Source: Lasiosphaeris hirsuta (lineage: Eukaryota; Ascomycota; Sordariomycetes; Sordariales; Lasiosphaeriaceae). Taken from it: a stretch of DNA of 64,000 nucleotides. The position numbers were made by a program, and so were the translations under genes. The notes under the pieces were generated by a model. The model searched no databases. It worked only from the letters and a program-made list of their open reading frames with translations, and was not told the origin of the DNA. Positions 1-11,656 of the stretch are shown piece after piece. The stretch covers positions 1 to 64,000 of the forward strand of contig JAUKUA010000008.1 of assembly GCA_030549175.1 (NCBI GenBank), given 5' to 3'. Position 1 is the stretch's first letter. Each line of letters starts with the position of its first letter.

Positions 1-414
1 TTGAATCTATGATAGCACCTACGGCAGCCGAATATCAGCCACAGTGTTCGGTTTTCGATCATATAACCGTCAGTCCTCTTGACTACGGTGCGCAGGTTTC
101 CTCAGTTGTAATAGGGCGTTATAAGGGTCAAGTGCCTTACCTATTGGGGCTGTGCTATGTTGGCCAGAATGCTAACTCTGGGGCTATGTGTTCGGCACCG
201 CCGAATGTCTACATGGATCGACAAGACTGGTTAGTACAGATGCAATTTTCCGACTCGCAGCGTACCTACATTCATTATTTATGTCTTTCTCTTGCTGTAG
301 TGCGGCCTGTATTTGGGAGTTATTTGTAGCCCCATACGACATCTTCGCAATGCAAAACTCGGTCCTCCCCCCCGGGAGTTTGTATTCGAAAAGGACGGCA
401 ACTCCATTCCCTCC

Positions 415-707
415 TCACCCCTGCATTCGGCGGTACTTGAGGTTTACGTAGCAACTCAGAACTCTCGCCAGGTCTAATGCTTCCCCTTTCGCAGCGCCGA
501 TGTTTTGGACCAAGGTATCCGTCAAGCTATCAGAGTAAGACCGATAACCTCCATCGCTGTCAGGCGCCTTGCGATACGGAATCCAGTAAGAGTAGTCCTG
601 CAGAGGATTAAGCGTGTAAGCTCGTATGCCGTCTAGGTGAGGTCGATGTCTTCGCCATATCGTTCTCCTTTGCGGGTTAGTTAGCGCCCTCCAGTCGTCT
701 ACCCTCG
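415..707 (-). other. Unrecognised open frame, possible exon remnant
   Basis: Read on the minus strand, one frame stays open for about 97 codons and ends in TGA at 415-417. It has no methionine near its upstream end; a CAG just upstream (near 708) could be a splice acceptor, so this may be the last exon of a gene. The composition looks protein-like, with aromatic and acidic residues, motifs such as LQDYSYWIPYRKAPD, and an amphipathic end EALDLARVLSCYV. I do not recognise a family. A protein search of this frame would decide whether it is real. Confidence 0.25.
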
Positions 708-1040
708 AACTGATGAAACGGCTGGATGCACAGAGAGGTTAAGGAGTTCTCTCGCATATTTTTTGTAGCGTGTGGGCTCATTGTGTACGGAATCATCACG
801 GCCTTCTTTATCCACACCTTTTGTTGTGCCGTATGCGGTCATTTCACCAGCCAAACCCCTGGATACCGACATGTCAAGGTCAATAAAAAGACGCATGGAA
901 TTTTCTACTTTCAGTAACAATGTTGTTGGAATCTTCAATCACCAAAAACGAATTTGAGGCCCAGCTAAATTCTTCCAGCCCAACACCGCCAACTTCCCCC
1001 CCCCCCGCCCCCAACGACTCAACCTCGAGCACAGCAACAA

Positions 1041-1256
1041 CCGCCAGCAATAGCATCGACCTCGCTACGCGCCGCCCAGAGCCGCTCACTCCTCCAGCTC
1101 GACTACTACCAACGGGGCAAATGGGACAAATACCAAGAAAAGCCCTACGGCGACAAGCCGCCGCATGACGAGGTCGAGCGGATGAAGTTGTTACAGGGTC
1201 CGAAACATGTCCTCCAAAGCTACGATATCAAAGTGAGCCAAAGGGCCAAGAAATGA
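1041..1256 (+). other. Unrecognised coding-like fragment ending in TGA
   Basis: A plus-strand frame is open from the proline/serine-coding C-rich tract near 1000 to TGA at 1254-1256. The last 55 residues are charged and look like protein (LLQLDYYQRGKWDKYQEKPY, then PHDEVERMKLLQGP). There is no clear start and no family I recognise. It could be a 3' exon left beside the degraded DNA that follows. Confidence 0.25.
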
Positions 1257-1259
1257 TGG

Positions 1260-2465
1260 TGTTTCCCGAATACTACCCCATGGCTCGCTAGATAGGGTAC
1301 TATGGAGGATTACGAGAAGGTGGAATGGTATCCTTGACACGAGATGGAAAGGTGAGGAAAAGATAGAAGGAAAGACCTATTAGGGAGGCCCATCAGAGAC
1401 CGTACCCTCTGGCTCATGTTTGATTACCGTACCTATGTACCAAATGTTCATCTCAGGGGTAACGAGGTTTAAGTTTTTAACATGACCAGCTCGCCGACTT
1501 TAGCCGTTATACCGATATCAACATGATACCTAGTAACCCGTATGTTTCCCCAACTGATATTCTTTCTACCAAACTCTAACTCTGGGCGGCATAATATCGG
1601 GACGGTAATATAGTGTCTGATGACACATTCTGTACCGCCAGAAGGTCTATACCCTGGGGATTATGGGGTGCCGGGCGTACCTACGTGGAGCTACGGCACA
1701 TTTCCCCTTCGCAACGACAAAGCATAGTTTCAGAGGGTCGACCTAAATCTACGTAACCTAGTTATGAACTGTTTAATAGACCGGCCTGTTGGTAGACTTG
1801 AGATGAAATGAAATAGAAAAAACCATAGCGGAAAAGCCTAACCCTTGCCGGTAGCCGGAAGATGGTATTGACGAGAACTCCGACTTTAACATATAAAGAG
1901 ATACCTAGTCAAGGTACGTTTTGTGAACCCACCTTTGACCAACTACCTAGATAATCATCTAGTACAGGTATATATTCTTATCTTACGCCATATCATTTTA
2001 CCAGCTTCTAACTCGCTAGTAGTATCTTACAGGGACCCTAGATAAGGTACTATTGGAGACTAAGGTTGACTTAATAATCTGGGAACGCTTCTCACCCGGG
2101 CTACTTCTCTCTACCTTAAGCTTCGATAGTACTACAATTTCTTTAGTAAAGAAAGCGATCTTAAGTTAGATTGAAGAAAAAGTATTATTACTAGTAGTCT
2201 CCGTTAACATCATAACTTAGACACTAGACACTAGATCAATCTCCGTAGTGAACAAAAGGGATCTACCTAACGAAATCCTTTTTTACTAGCCTATTCCGTG
2301 ATAACTTGACTATATGGTAAAAGGTTACGGATAACGTTAGGCCTAGTAGCTACCTTGCCGGATCCGCCTCGGCCCGGTACTAATATCTTCAAGAGACTAT
2401 AGCTAACCATCTCACAGATCATATATAGCTTCTTTTCCTTCCCGCCCGAAGTAGTCTATCCTACC
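1260..2465. other. AT-rich, RIP-like degraded DNA without a gene
   Basis: This stretch is rich in TpA and has frequent stops in all frames. I see no domain, repeat array or RNA gene in it. It borders the CHAT pseudogene and may hold that gene's lost C-terminus, mutated beyond reading. Confidence 0.5.
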
Positions 2466-2469
2466 GTGA

Positions 2470-3837
2470 GAGATCGGTAGAATGCCGTTGAGACCCTCCC
2501 GCAAAATATGTCATTAACTTTCCATATGTTCCTAATAACATTCTTAAAGCCTACCAACTAAAAGCTACTTATAACGTACATCCCTTCGTCGGCCAGTTAG
2601 GTAGCCGCCGTGTTAGCTGTGTAACATACCCCGAGATAGGCAAGGTACGCCCCTTGGATTTCTATGGTGGAAATTTCCCGGAAAGACAGCTTCACAGCCG
2701 TATGTTAGTCCCCGAATAAGAGGGCGTGGCTCTCTAGCGGGTTGACCAGATCGGATATGCCGTGGTAGGCGAAGTGGGAAAATCCGTATGACGTCTTGTA
2801 TACAGCTTTGGGATAGACTCTTGACTTCTTGCTCTTTGGTCGCCTTCTAAAGTACTTTAGGCTGTACGTAGATGTTGGTAAATATGTCTTATATCTTAGA
2901 AAGTTTCCTGTTAGCTGTCTCCAAGGACTTTTCGTACCTGGGTGTTTCAGGCATACAAACAAGCTCAAGGGGTGTTTTTATTACATCCTATCTATCAAAC
3001 TGGTACTGTTACTGAGTGTATGTTAAAGCTTTTATCGCCGGAGTGTTACGATGAGATGGTTAGGTTGATAATATTATCTGTCTCAGAATCGTGATTTCCA
3101 GCGGCATAGAAAGGAGCTCTGCTCAATGGGCCTATATCAACCCACCAGATCCTCAATAACCTCCTCTCCCTTTCGCTTTCTTTACTGTTCTTAGTCAGAC
3201 CTAATATCTCGCACACTAGCTTTACAGCCGTTTTCCAGAGCTAGAGTAGTAAGACAGACAATTCCTGATTTGTCACACGGCGGGACTAGGAAGAACATAT
3301 AGCGAATAATTCCTCCATTCTACGTACATTTTCCACGAAGGACCGGTGATCGAGGGTAGGTAACGGTTGTAGTTGTACAGTAGAAGATGTCACGATGATG
3401 GCATCGCTTCGCTGGGGCGTCGAGCTGAATACCACGATTATACCGCATTTGGCGACTCTCTTCACCTCCTTATCCTCCATCGGGAGCAAGAATTTAGAAT
3501 GTCTTTTTGTCTACTTGATCTCGGAAATGAGCTCTTGGAGTCCCTTGTATAAGTCCTAAAGACTTCGGTTTTAGGTGGCAAGATGACGGGTAGACTCGAT
3601 TGATAGAACTGAGTCGACACCACTGCTCTCCTCTAGGCTCGAGGAGACGGAGCTGACTTGGCGGCGAAGGGTATAAAAATTTTCAAACAGGCTGGGATTT
3701 TTCTCTTTCAGGACCAAGACGTCGCTCCTAAGGTCGATCGTGAAGCTAATCATGACCCCGCGGCCCATCTCAAGTAGGCGAAGGGCATTGCCGGCGGCCG
3801 TTCCTAAAAGTTGACTTTGCCCAAGCTTCGCAGCCAT
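2470..3837 (-). pseudogene. RIP-broken CHAT (caspase-like) protease-domain gene, TPR/CHAT type
   Basis: In order on the minus strand: the end of the helical repeat region (LLEMGRGVMISFTIDLRSDV near 3770), the linker ending in FLLPMED, the block GIIVVFSS...SDAIIVTSS (about 3440-3370), then IWWVDIGPLSRAPFYAAGNH (3150-3091), MPETPRYEKSLETANRKLSK, the histidine motif FSHFAYHGISD (about 2770) and the cysteine region AYLAYLGVC followed by LADEG and a FKNVIRNIWKVND-like block. This order is that of fungal CHAT proteases, caspase-like cysteine peptidases fused to TPRs. The catalytic His and Cys positions are still visible. One frame runs from 3837 to about 3048 and a second from about 3040 to 2470, joined by a frameshift. 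Each holds several stops at expected Gln codons (for example 3571-3573 and 2705-2707). The usual N-terminal TPRs above 3837 are missing, so this is a truncated relic. Confidence 0.85.
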
Positions 3838-4480
3838 CCCTCAACTCCCTGGGGATTCTGGGACCATTTCCCCGTGATCTGCTTGTTCCAGCCCTGGCCT
3901 GGAATCACCACGCCGTTGCCAACTACCCACTTACGCGCGAAATGTCTACACATGCGGTCGAATGCACAATGGACGATGTGGTTAAAGTCGCCACCACCAT
4001 GTTGCAGCGCAAACGTGTGGTTGGGGTGAATGTACGAAGAAATGATTCCTTGTTGTCGCCCTCTGCTGCCTCTGGAAGAATATTTTGGCTGAACAGCTAG
4101 AAGAGCAGCGTTGCCCGGACTGCCAAACACCGCCGAAAGCAGGCTTTGGGATTGCCTCAGTACCAATCGAGAGGTGTCCCACAAACAAGCTGGACGTTGC
4201 AGAGAATGTCGGCAAATTGGGAAGAGCCTGGCCTCAGAGGTCGTGGGAACGTATGAATTGCAAGGTTGAAGAACGTGGGTGTGACTCGCCCGCGGGGAGG
4301 TGTGCAAAGTTGAAGGGCGCTCCAAAGGAAACCAAGAGACTTACAACAGAGGAATTATTTTGGCACATCTTGCAGACGCGATGTTTTCTTTGCCGCACAA
4401 GGACGGGTTTTTCAGCGGAGGGGAAGAGTCTTGTTGCAGAGAAAAGAGTCTTGTAGCAGGGAAAAGAGTCTAGCTGACGA
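3838..4480. other. GC-normal segment with overlapping ORFs, no assignment
   Basis: Both strands are open for long stretches here: a 173-codon minus ORF at 3804-4325 and plus ORFs at 3811-4029 and 4085-4456. I recognise no family on either strand, so I cannot say which, if any, is a gene. The segment abuts the truncated 5' end of the CHAT pseudogene and is unlike it, so 3838 is probably a rearrangement breakpoint. Confidence 0.35.
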
Positions 4481-4503
4481 ATGGCTGTGCCGTGTGAAAG
4501 AGG

Positions 4504-4840
4504 GAATATACGCGTTGCAGAGTCGAGTTCGATACGTAGGCAATAATGCAACCACTTCTTCACTGTTGTGTTTCAGTACAGCGACTTTGCCTCTGACGAG
4601 CAAATGTGTCCTGATCTTCCACACAGATAGGTACTGTGAGTGACCGCAAGGATGACAACATATGAACAAGAGGTACAAAGTCGCGGAATGTCTGCAAAGG
4701 CCAATCTAGACACCAATAACGCAGTCAATTCTTCCCTATCGTGGTTCAGCACAGCGACTTCGCCTCTGATGAGCAGATGTGCCGCTGATCTTCCGCACTG
4801 GTAGGTACTGTGAGTGTCTGCAATGATGAATATGTGGGAG
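4504..4840. repeat. Imperfect tandem duplication, unit about 170 bp
   Basis: Two diverged copies lie head to tail, about 4504-4670 and 4680-4840. The best-kept part is CAGTACAGCGACTTTGCCTC (from 4575) against CAGCACAGCGACTTCGCCTC (from 4747). Both continue with a GAGCA(A/G)ATGTG and TAGGTACTGTGAGTG block. The differences are mostly transitions, as expected of a duplication hit by RIP. Confidence 0.7.
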
Positions 4841-5398
4841 AGCGAGTGCAGAGACGAAGATGAATGGTCGAGCAACCGAGAAGAGAGGCGGGCATTCGGC
4901 TCCAACATAGGCGACGTGGATGCCTCTCCGTGGCTGGTTTGAGTTAGTCAGGTGCTCCTGCGTCGCGCACGGTTTCACGTTGAACAAAGAAGATATATTT
5001 TCAACCTGTCACAAAATGCTGCTGCGCGTCACTCAGTAAAAAAATGATGCACTTTACATAAATGACCAATGCTAAACAGTGTGAACCATTTTCTGGGGCC
5101 GGAATGGATCGGGGGCTCGGAGTTTGTTAGAAGTCCCAGTAAAAACAACGACCGTGTTTTAGAAGGCTGAATGAATGAAAATATAAATGGCGCACCAAAC
5201 GCGGTTGTCAGTATAATATGTTATCTATTAAATACGCTCAGTCCTTATCACCTCACACGTAGTCGTCCTAGACTTATATTGATAAGTATCAGGAAGTTCC
5301 ATCCACAACAAGTTATCTCAACAACAACTTACATCATACCCGTCAAAACGAGAACTCAAACCACGTACGTAATAGCATCCCAGTATCAAACTCTCATC

Positions 5399-5860
5399 AT
5401 GTTCAGCAACCACCAACTTCTTCTCGCGGCAGGTATCGCCATTTCTAGCTTGTTAGGCTACGTAATCAACACTTTCTGGTCTTTACTATTCATACCCACC
5501 CAACGCGAACCCGTCCAAGGTACAAGCACTTTTTTAGACAAGCAGTACGAAATCTGCCAGTTACATCTAGACTGGCTTATGTTTACGCATGATAACGAAA
5601 TGCCAACACTTTACAGTACTGTTGGGCTCCCTGACAATCTCTTTCCTACCAATATTCAGCCTGGGAAAACGCACAAGGCGCTGAAGCGTAATATTTAGAC
5701 AGCCGTGATCGGGGCTCTGGTCTCGATCGGTGGTGGCGTCAGGCTCTCAGACGACGGTTATATCCAAATTGATCACGAGCCGGATCTAGATAGCGATGAG
5801 GGTAGGCGGCGAGATCTGCTTGCTCGTGTTAGTAATATTCTGATCAGTGATGGACTGTAA
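5399..5860 (+). pseudogene. Small single-TM protein gene interrupted by one TAG
   Basis: The ATG at 5399 follows a normal fungal leader and opens 99 codons up to TAG (5696-5698). The same frame then runs on for 53 more codons to TAA at 5858-5860. Residues about 8-31 form one hydrophobic segment (LLLAAGIAISSLLGYVINTF), a membrane anchor or signal anchor. The tail after the TAG is soluble and acidic (DHEPDLDSDEGRRRD). A CAG to TAG change would explain the stop and give an intact protein of about 153 residues. I do not know the family. An in-frame ATG at 5171 would add a Thr/Arg-rich stretch that looks like leader sequence. Confidence 0.5.
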
Positions 5861-8800
5861 GGCGTCTATAATACACACTTCCTACCGCTGGTTTTCCACC
5901 GGAATCCTGATGGCCTACGGGAATTATGTGATTGGGTGGATCAAGCTGAGATAGAAGAGATTTTGGCAGACACACAAAGATAAATGAGTTTTCAGGCTGG
6001 TTAGTGTGTGAGGCGGGGAGGTGGGTGCTCTTCTGAGACAAGGGGGATAATGGCTGGTTTGGGTCACGACATGGTTATTTACGATGGCGTCACACTTTAT
6101 ACTCGGATTATATTTTACCCTAGCTGCCACCTGTAAGACTTTGCTCCATTCTACCGACGGATATATGTTGCCAGTGCTTGTTTGACTCCTGCGTTGACAT
6201 GTATACATACTACCTACCTCACTGCCTCTAACGTCTCCTCGAGTAACGGCTTTGCCCAACTCGAATCGATTGTCTATGTGTCATATTACGCAGATTCTAT
6301 ACTAAAATCTCCCCTATTAAACAGTAGACTATCTCCATGGCAGCTGACAAGAGTGTTGCTCCAGCGTAGGGGTTATGTCGTCTCCGCACTGGAAGAAGTG
6401 ACCAACCGAGGCATCCAACACAAAGAAGAAGCAGGCTGCGCTTAAGGAAGCTTAATCTCATGGCAAAGGCACTCAACCTCTTCATAGTACCATATCCCGG
6501 CTATCCCTCAATAACAGCAAGCGCTCTCTGAGGCTCACGACCGACAATACGGACACACACATTGCCCGACCCACGTCTCCGACCCTTCCTATGCCCTCCG
6601 TGTCACGGCAGGGCAGGATGAAGAGAGACGAGGCTATAATTACCTATCCTTGATTGTGTAAAAACAAGCTAAGGAAACAGGAGAAGAAGAGCAAGTAGTT
6701 GCCAGATCCAGGGCCTTTCTAAGAGTCCTGGGCAGCTCAGACCACTTACTCACTTCCAGTAAATGGCTCGGTAGCCTACACTGCCAGCGAATGGCTACCT
6801 TCGGGGTAGAGTGTGTTTACGTGAAGGTGTGTGGCCTGTGGGTGTCACGGCCGTCACACTCTGCCTCTCCTCCTGCCTCCCCGGGTTACACGGCTGCTGT
6901 CTCAGGGCTTACAAAAGGACTTCCATTTATGCACAGTCTCACTCGCGATAATACATACCGTCGGCCAACAGTCGAAGATGTCCCAGACTTGCAGGCTTGG
7001 GGGAGCATTCAGAATTTCTAAAGCCATTGCCCATGCCGCAACACCGCCAAACCGGTTCTCACGCGAAGGGTGAGGGCTCTTCCCATATCTCCTCTACAAG
7101 ACAATTTGAGGGATGCCAAGGCCGGACGGACGGGGTAGCCCTGCGGGAGCCCTTTTGAGGGGAATGCGCGCCAAAGTTACTAATGCCCTCGCAGTAATCA
7201 CTGCTGAGGAAAGCCCGGCGTCATTTCATTAACCATTGCCGGGTAGTAGGGGAGAGAGGAAGAGTAATAACCGAGCTTCAGTGTTAGTCAGGAAGATTAT
7301 GGCAAGTTTAGCAAATTTGTCAAGGATGGCGGCTTTTCGAGAGGAAGACAGCGGGGCTTTTTGAGCTAGTAGGAAAGTTTTGCATGGGGGAGGAACCACA
7401 AAACGTCACAATTGCTCGGTGTTACATATTTTGAGGGTCTTGGGTTGATGGTGATTTGTCTGGCTAGCATTTTAAGTGTTTCTGTTTGGTTGATGGCCGC
7501 GGTAGATGGTGATGGTTGGTTCTTCCCCTTTGTATTTGGGCTCACTGGCAAGCTATTATCTATGTAGGGTCTGTCAGTCAAGAACAAAGTCAGCGCGGCA
7601 GCAATCGGAGGGAGTTGACGGGGCCGTTCTACTTGTCCTAAGGTAGAACCTCTTAATTGAGAGAACTTCAAGAGAAATAGGTACGGACTACTGACGTACT
7701 CAGAATCACCCAATCAGAAGATTTATGCCGCCAAGTCTCTTTATATGATGTTTAACCTCCCATGTAAAAACATCAACCAGGATCATTGGACATGAATTTT
7801 GCCTCCAAGACTTTATACATTTTACCCAAAGCAAAACCCTGTACTCTCAAAAGTACCGACTTGTCCCTTTGTTAAGAGAATCAGCCATCCACCATCTTCA
7901 CTCATTTCTGATCTCGTTAACCAAGCTCATGCCGCGCTTGAAACCTGCCCCCAGAACCTGGTCAACACCCCTCTGGACCTTCTTGGCAAGGGATTCAGGA
8001 ACCTCCTCATCCCAAAAGTAGTTTGTCCAGATGCTGCCAAACGCGGGCCGAAAGGATGCCAGTCTCGGAGCGGTGGACAAGAGGGTCGAGTCTAACTTTC
8101 TGCAAAGAAATATGGGGCCTTCCGGCCATAAAGATGAGCAAAGTCTATGCAGGCCACGGCAAACAACCAGAAGACGCAGTAAACGAGAACAACGAGCTAA
8201 GTTCAAAGCCAGAAGGTCCGCGAGGAATAAGGAAACACCCTGAGATCAGGGCAGGTTGATGACGTAAGAGAATGAATAAAGATGAAAGAAGTGTTTCGAA
8301 CCAGGCGGCCTTTATGAAAGTGGTTGTTTCGGGCTGAATCCAGCATGTGAAAGAAGAAAGCGTCGCATACCTGTGGTGTGTGGCATACCTAGCTCTCTGG
8401 CGCAGCCACAGCTGTGGCTGGTAGCCCCGGCTTTTGCAGAGAAGCTCACGCTCCCTGCAAGGAGTTGCAAGGAGTTGAACGCATGTAACTGTCCAGGGCA
8501 CCCCCCGGAGGGGGCTTGCCTTTTTTACCCTGACCGCAGGTGTCACTTACGTGGCGCTCTGCGGGCACGGTCCGATCCAGCCCATCAAATTCGACACAAG
8601 GAGCTAGGCTCCTTGTCAGAGCTCTCTCCTCTTTTTGTCTGGTTAGAGAAAGTGACGTAGAGTCTCACATTACATTTTGACAAGTCGGTATAATTTCTGA
8701 TATCTCGACACAAATTTCGATATATCGCGCTGCAAGACTTCTTAGCTCTGATTGAAAGAGCAGTCAAGTTGCTCAAATTCTGAGACACCATGTGGACACC

Positions 8801-8980
8801 ACGTTTCAGCTTGCCTTGCATCCGAAAGGCAGGGCTTTTGAATCTCAGGTTTCAAGGTTGCTTATGCGGTCCCATCCATCCCTCTCTGCCCCCCGTCAAA
8901 CAGTTTCGCAACGTCGTCTCCCTTTCCTCCTCAATTCCTCCAACTTGACTCACCACTCGGCAACGACATCCCACCATCCA
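5861..8980. other. No recognisable gene
   Basis: Many short ORFs exist on both strands (for example 7366-7713 and 7898-8206 on minus, 7799-8095 and 8373-8660 on plus), but none shows a motif I know and they overlap each other. The part from 8800 to 8980 is CT-rich and reads like the leader of the small gene that follows. Confidence 0.45.
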
Positions 8981-8982
8981 TC

Positions 8983-9306
8983 ATGTCGCAGTAATCAGAG
9001 GACGGCTCGGTGCGGACCTACACCGAGGAAGAATACCATGGGGTCATCGAACAGTTTGGGGAAAAGCCTTCCGACCCTATGGCACGGGACTGGTTGAATT
9101 TCTTTTGCTCTCCCGAGAACCAAGCTCGCCTGAAAGCCAAAGTCAAGGCCACAATGGCCCCAAGTCCGAGTCCGTCAACCCACAGCATGAGCTCTTCTTT
9201 CCGTGACCTTGTCATGAACACTAAGTATTTAGAGGGTCTGAGTCCTGAGGCGCGAGCAAAGATTGCCCGTGTAGCAATTGAGCTTCTTTCCAACACGTAC
9301 TCATAG
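8983..9306 (+). pseudogene. Small conserved-looking gene with TAA at codon 4
   Basis: An ATG at 8983 in good fungal context (CCATCATG after a CT-rich leader) is followed by TCG CAG TAA. The frame then continues for 103 codons to TAG at 9304-9306. The product is acidic at the N-terminus (RTYTEEEYHGVIEQFG), has a middle DWLNFFCSPENQARLKAKVK and ends in a helix-like SPEARAKIARVAIELL. A CAA to TAA change would account for the stop. No other ATG lies near the N-terminus, so translation would otherwise need a non-AUG start such as GTG 9010. The family is unknown to me. Confidence 0.45.
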
Positions 9307-9309
9307 CGT

Positions 9310-11650
9310 CAAAGGGCGCTCTTGGATGGGCATAACCTCACGATCCTACGATATATGCATTAGCTATGGACGAATTACTCAAAAAGCCTTGACACTTAGG
9401 GAGGCTGAGCACTTTGTGTACGAGAATACTAGAGTTAAGTACCTGTCAAGCACACCACCAATACACCAGGCGGTATCACTATGAAATCATGCTATATCAA
9501 TGCTTCATCGAACACAGAGACCAGACCTGACCTCTATGACTTGATTCTCCGCAAAGCTTTTAAAGTAGTGGGCGACTTATCGAGGTGGCGGACAACGACG
9601 GTTTGCAGGGGGTTCTCTGCAGCCGACGCGTATAATCAAATCAGGCCCATGACTAAGGTGTCTTGGATGGTCGATTTTTGACACTGAATTCCTTAGTCTT
9701 ATCACCACACAGGCTTTTAATAAGCTAGGGCAATTTGCTCAATATGGCTAATCTAGCGGGTAATATGGCCAGCAATATCTTCGATGATGTCGGGCTCGAC
9801 TGGAGTAGGCGATTTCGGAGCCACCATCTCCTACGAATTCGTCCGCGAGCCTTTAGGAAACACGTACACTTAGACCAATATGGCGATGGTGGGATCTTCC
9901 GTAATCAAGGTCCTATCCTGTGACCTTGTTTGACTACTCTCTAGACGGGTCTGTCTGCTTAGTTACGTAACGGCCACGTGCAAAAATTCGACCGCGACAC
10001 GGCCAGTCGAGTCAAAGCGGGAAGCGATATGTTTACCACGTGTAGGTAGACAGGTTACGACCAGCTCAGCCGTGTAGCAACCATTACCTTCCTACCACGG
10101 CCATATGCTAGAGAATCTCCCGATAAGGCAAGCTTAACTAATATATCTTGCCTACCTCAATACAAAACAAAGGATAACAAAAAGTAAAAAAGCGGTAAAA
10201 AAGAAGCTAGTTATACATACTATTTTTATTATTTTTTTGTTATTAGATAAATTATTTACATCAAGCCCACCCGCCGAGAAAAAGTTTAGCTTAGATTTAG
10301 CCTGCAAAAACGATTTGGTTTGCTAAAGCGTCGATTTGGATAGGGTTAAATCAGTCCAAGCCCACCGATAAGCCTAGGATAATATAACCTTCCCGCTGAA
10401 CCCCCGTACCCGGTTAAGACGGTGGAACGTGCGGGAAAATGGTTATGTCCCGGCCCGGAAACTAACCCTGAAAGGCTTGTTACGGGGATATATACCTTAC
10501 CTATCTAAGCTAAGCCAGGCCGAATCTATCCAGTCTTAGATTTGGCTTGTCTTGAGGTTTTTTTGCGGCATGGCTTGAGGCTTGATTTGGTGAGGTTTAC
10601 TTAGCTAAGGTTAGCTTGGCTTGAGTTTAGGCTCTGATCGGCTGGCCACTGCCCAGTGGCCAAATTGTCAAAATACGCTAAATACGTTTCAGTTATCTGT
10701 TAGTTTGAGTCACAATCCCCTTTGGCTTTAAATAAGCGACAACAATCCCATTCTCAAGTATGTAGTAGCTAAGTGCGAGTACTATTAGCGCTTTACATAT
10801 ACGAGTAGTCTGTGTTTTCCCCATAGTATGTACCGTGGTCCGTACTGTCCTTTCTATGGGGGTGTCTTTGGGCTATGTTTGCCCAGATGACGGCTTGCGG
10901 GGTCATTATAATGTCCCAGTTCTGAGCCTCTGCTCATATGGGGATCGTTTGTGGGCTCTTCGATTGAAACGGCCCTTCTCGTTAGGCTATGCTGTTTAAT
11001 GCGTAGATATTAGCCGAAGCTACGCTGGGGCTGATCTAGACTGATCTGAGGTGACCAAAAGTCACGTGACTATAAGCATGGGTGGTCGTCGGTTTAGGGT
11101 GGTGAAAGAGGAATACCCGCAACCCGGCCCGGTTGAATGGGTTTGAGCAAGATAGGGGAGGCGTGGGGGCCGAAACACCTCACCTTCGATTTGTATTGGA
11201 GCTTGTTGTTTTCCCGGGCTGCTGGCGTACGTTATTGTCGTGATTATATTGAGCACGCCCAGGTAAAATACCCGAAGGGTGTGTGTACTAATCAATTGAA
11301 GCTGACTGCATTACAGCGGAGCAGGTTGTATAAGTGGAGTGGTATTGGCATCAAGCCACACAAGTGTAAACATGCTCTTACTTGCTCAGTTATAAACGAC
11401 TTCTGATCGAACCGGGTTTCGTTTGTCCGCAATAAAGACTCCCATCACCAATTTACCACTAGGCTATTCTCGACGAATCCTTCGCAACGCTGAAGTCGCC
11501 CCAATGTGGTAGGAAGTCTTAGATGCTCAGAATACTTATACCCGATAACAAGCAGGCGCCAGCTAGGTGTAGAAATCAAAGATGATGAACTCGCCAGACT
11601 TGCACGCATCATACAAAGCATTGCCAGTCCATCGTCGTTAAGCTTCCCCC
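9310..11650. other. Transposon-like and AT-rich DNA, no recognised gene
   Basis: Short ORFs at 9481-9681 and 9735-9923 look like decayed coding DNA but match nothing I know. From about 10130 to 10330 the sequence is strongly AT-rich, and 10500-10640 is low-complexity with repeated GGCTTGA-like words. An open 89-codon frame at 11137-11406 is not recognisable. Confidence 0.4.
10643..10662. repeat. Perfect 9-bp inverted repeat (hairpin)
   Basis: TGGCCACTG and CAGTGGCCA are separated by two bases, giving a tight GC-rich hairpin in otherwise AT-rich DNA. It may be the end of a decayed DNA transposon, but no partner terminus was found. Confidence 0.5.
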
Positions 11651-11656
11651 TTTATC

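Noticed and set aside
575..764. A feature at these window bases linked to the oxidase
   Set aside because: The numbers 575-764 are protein residues of the oxidase; the DNA lies at about 35803-36372. The window bases 575-764 have no signal of their own beyond the open frame at 415-707.
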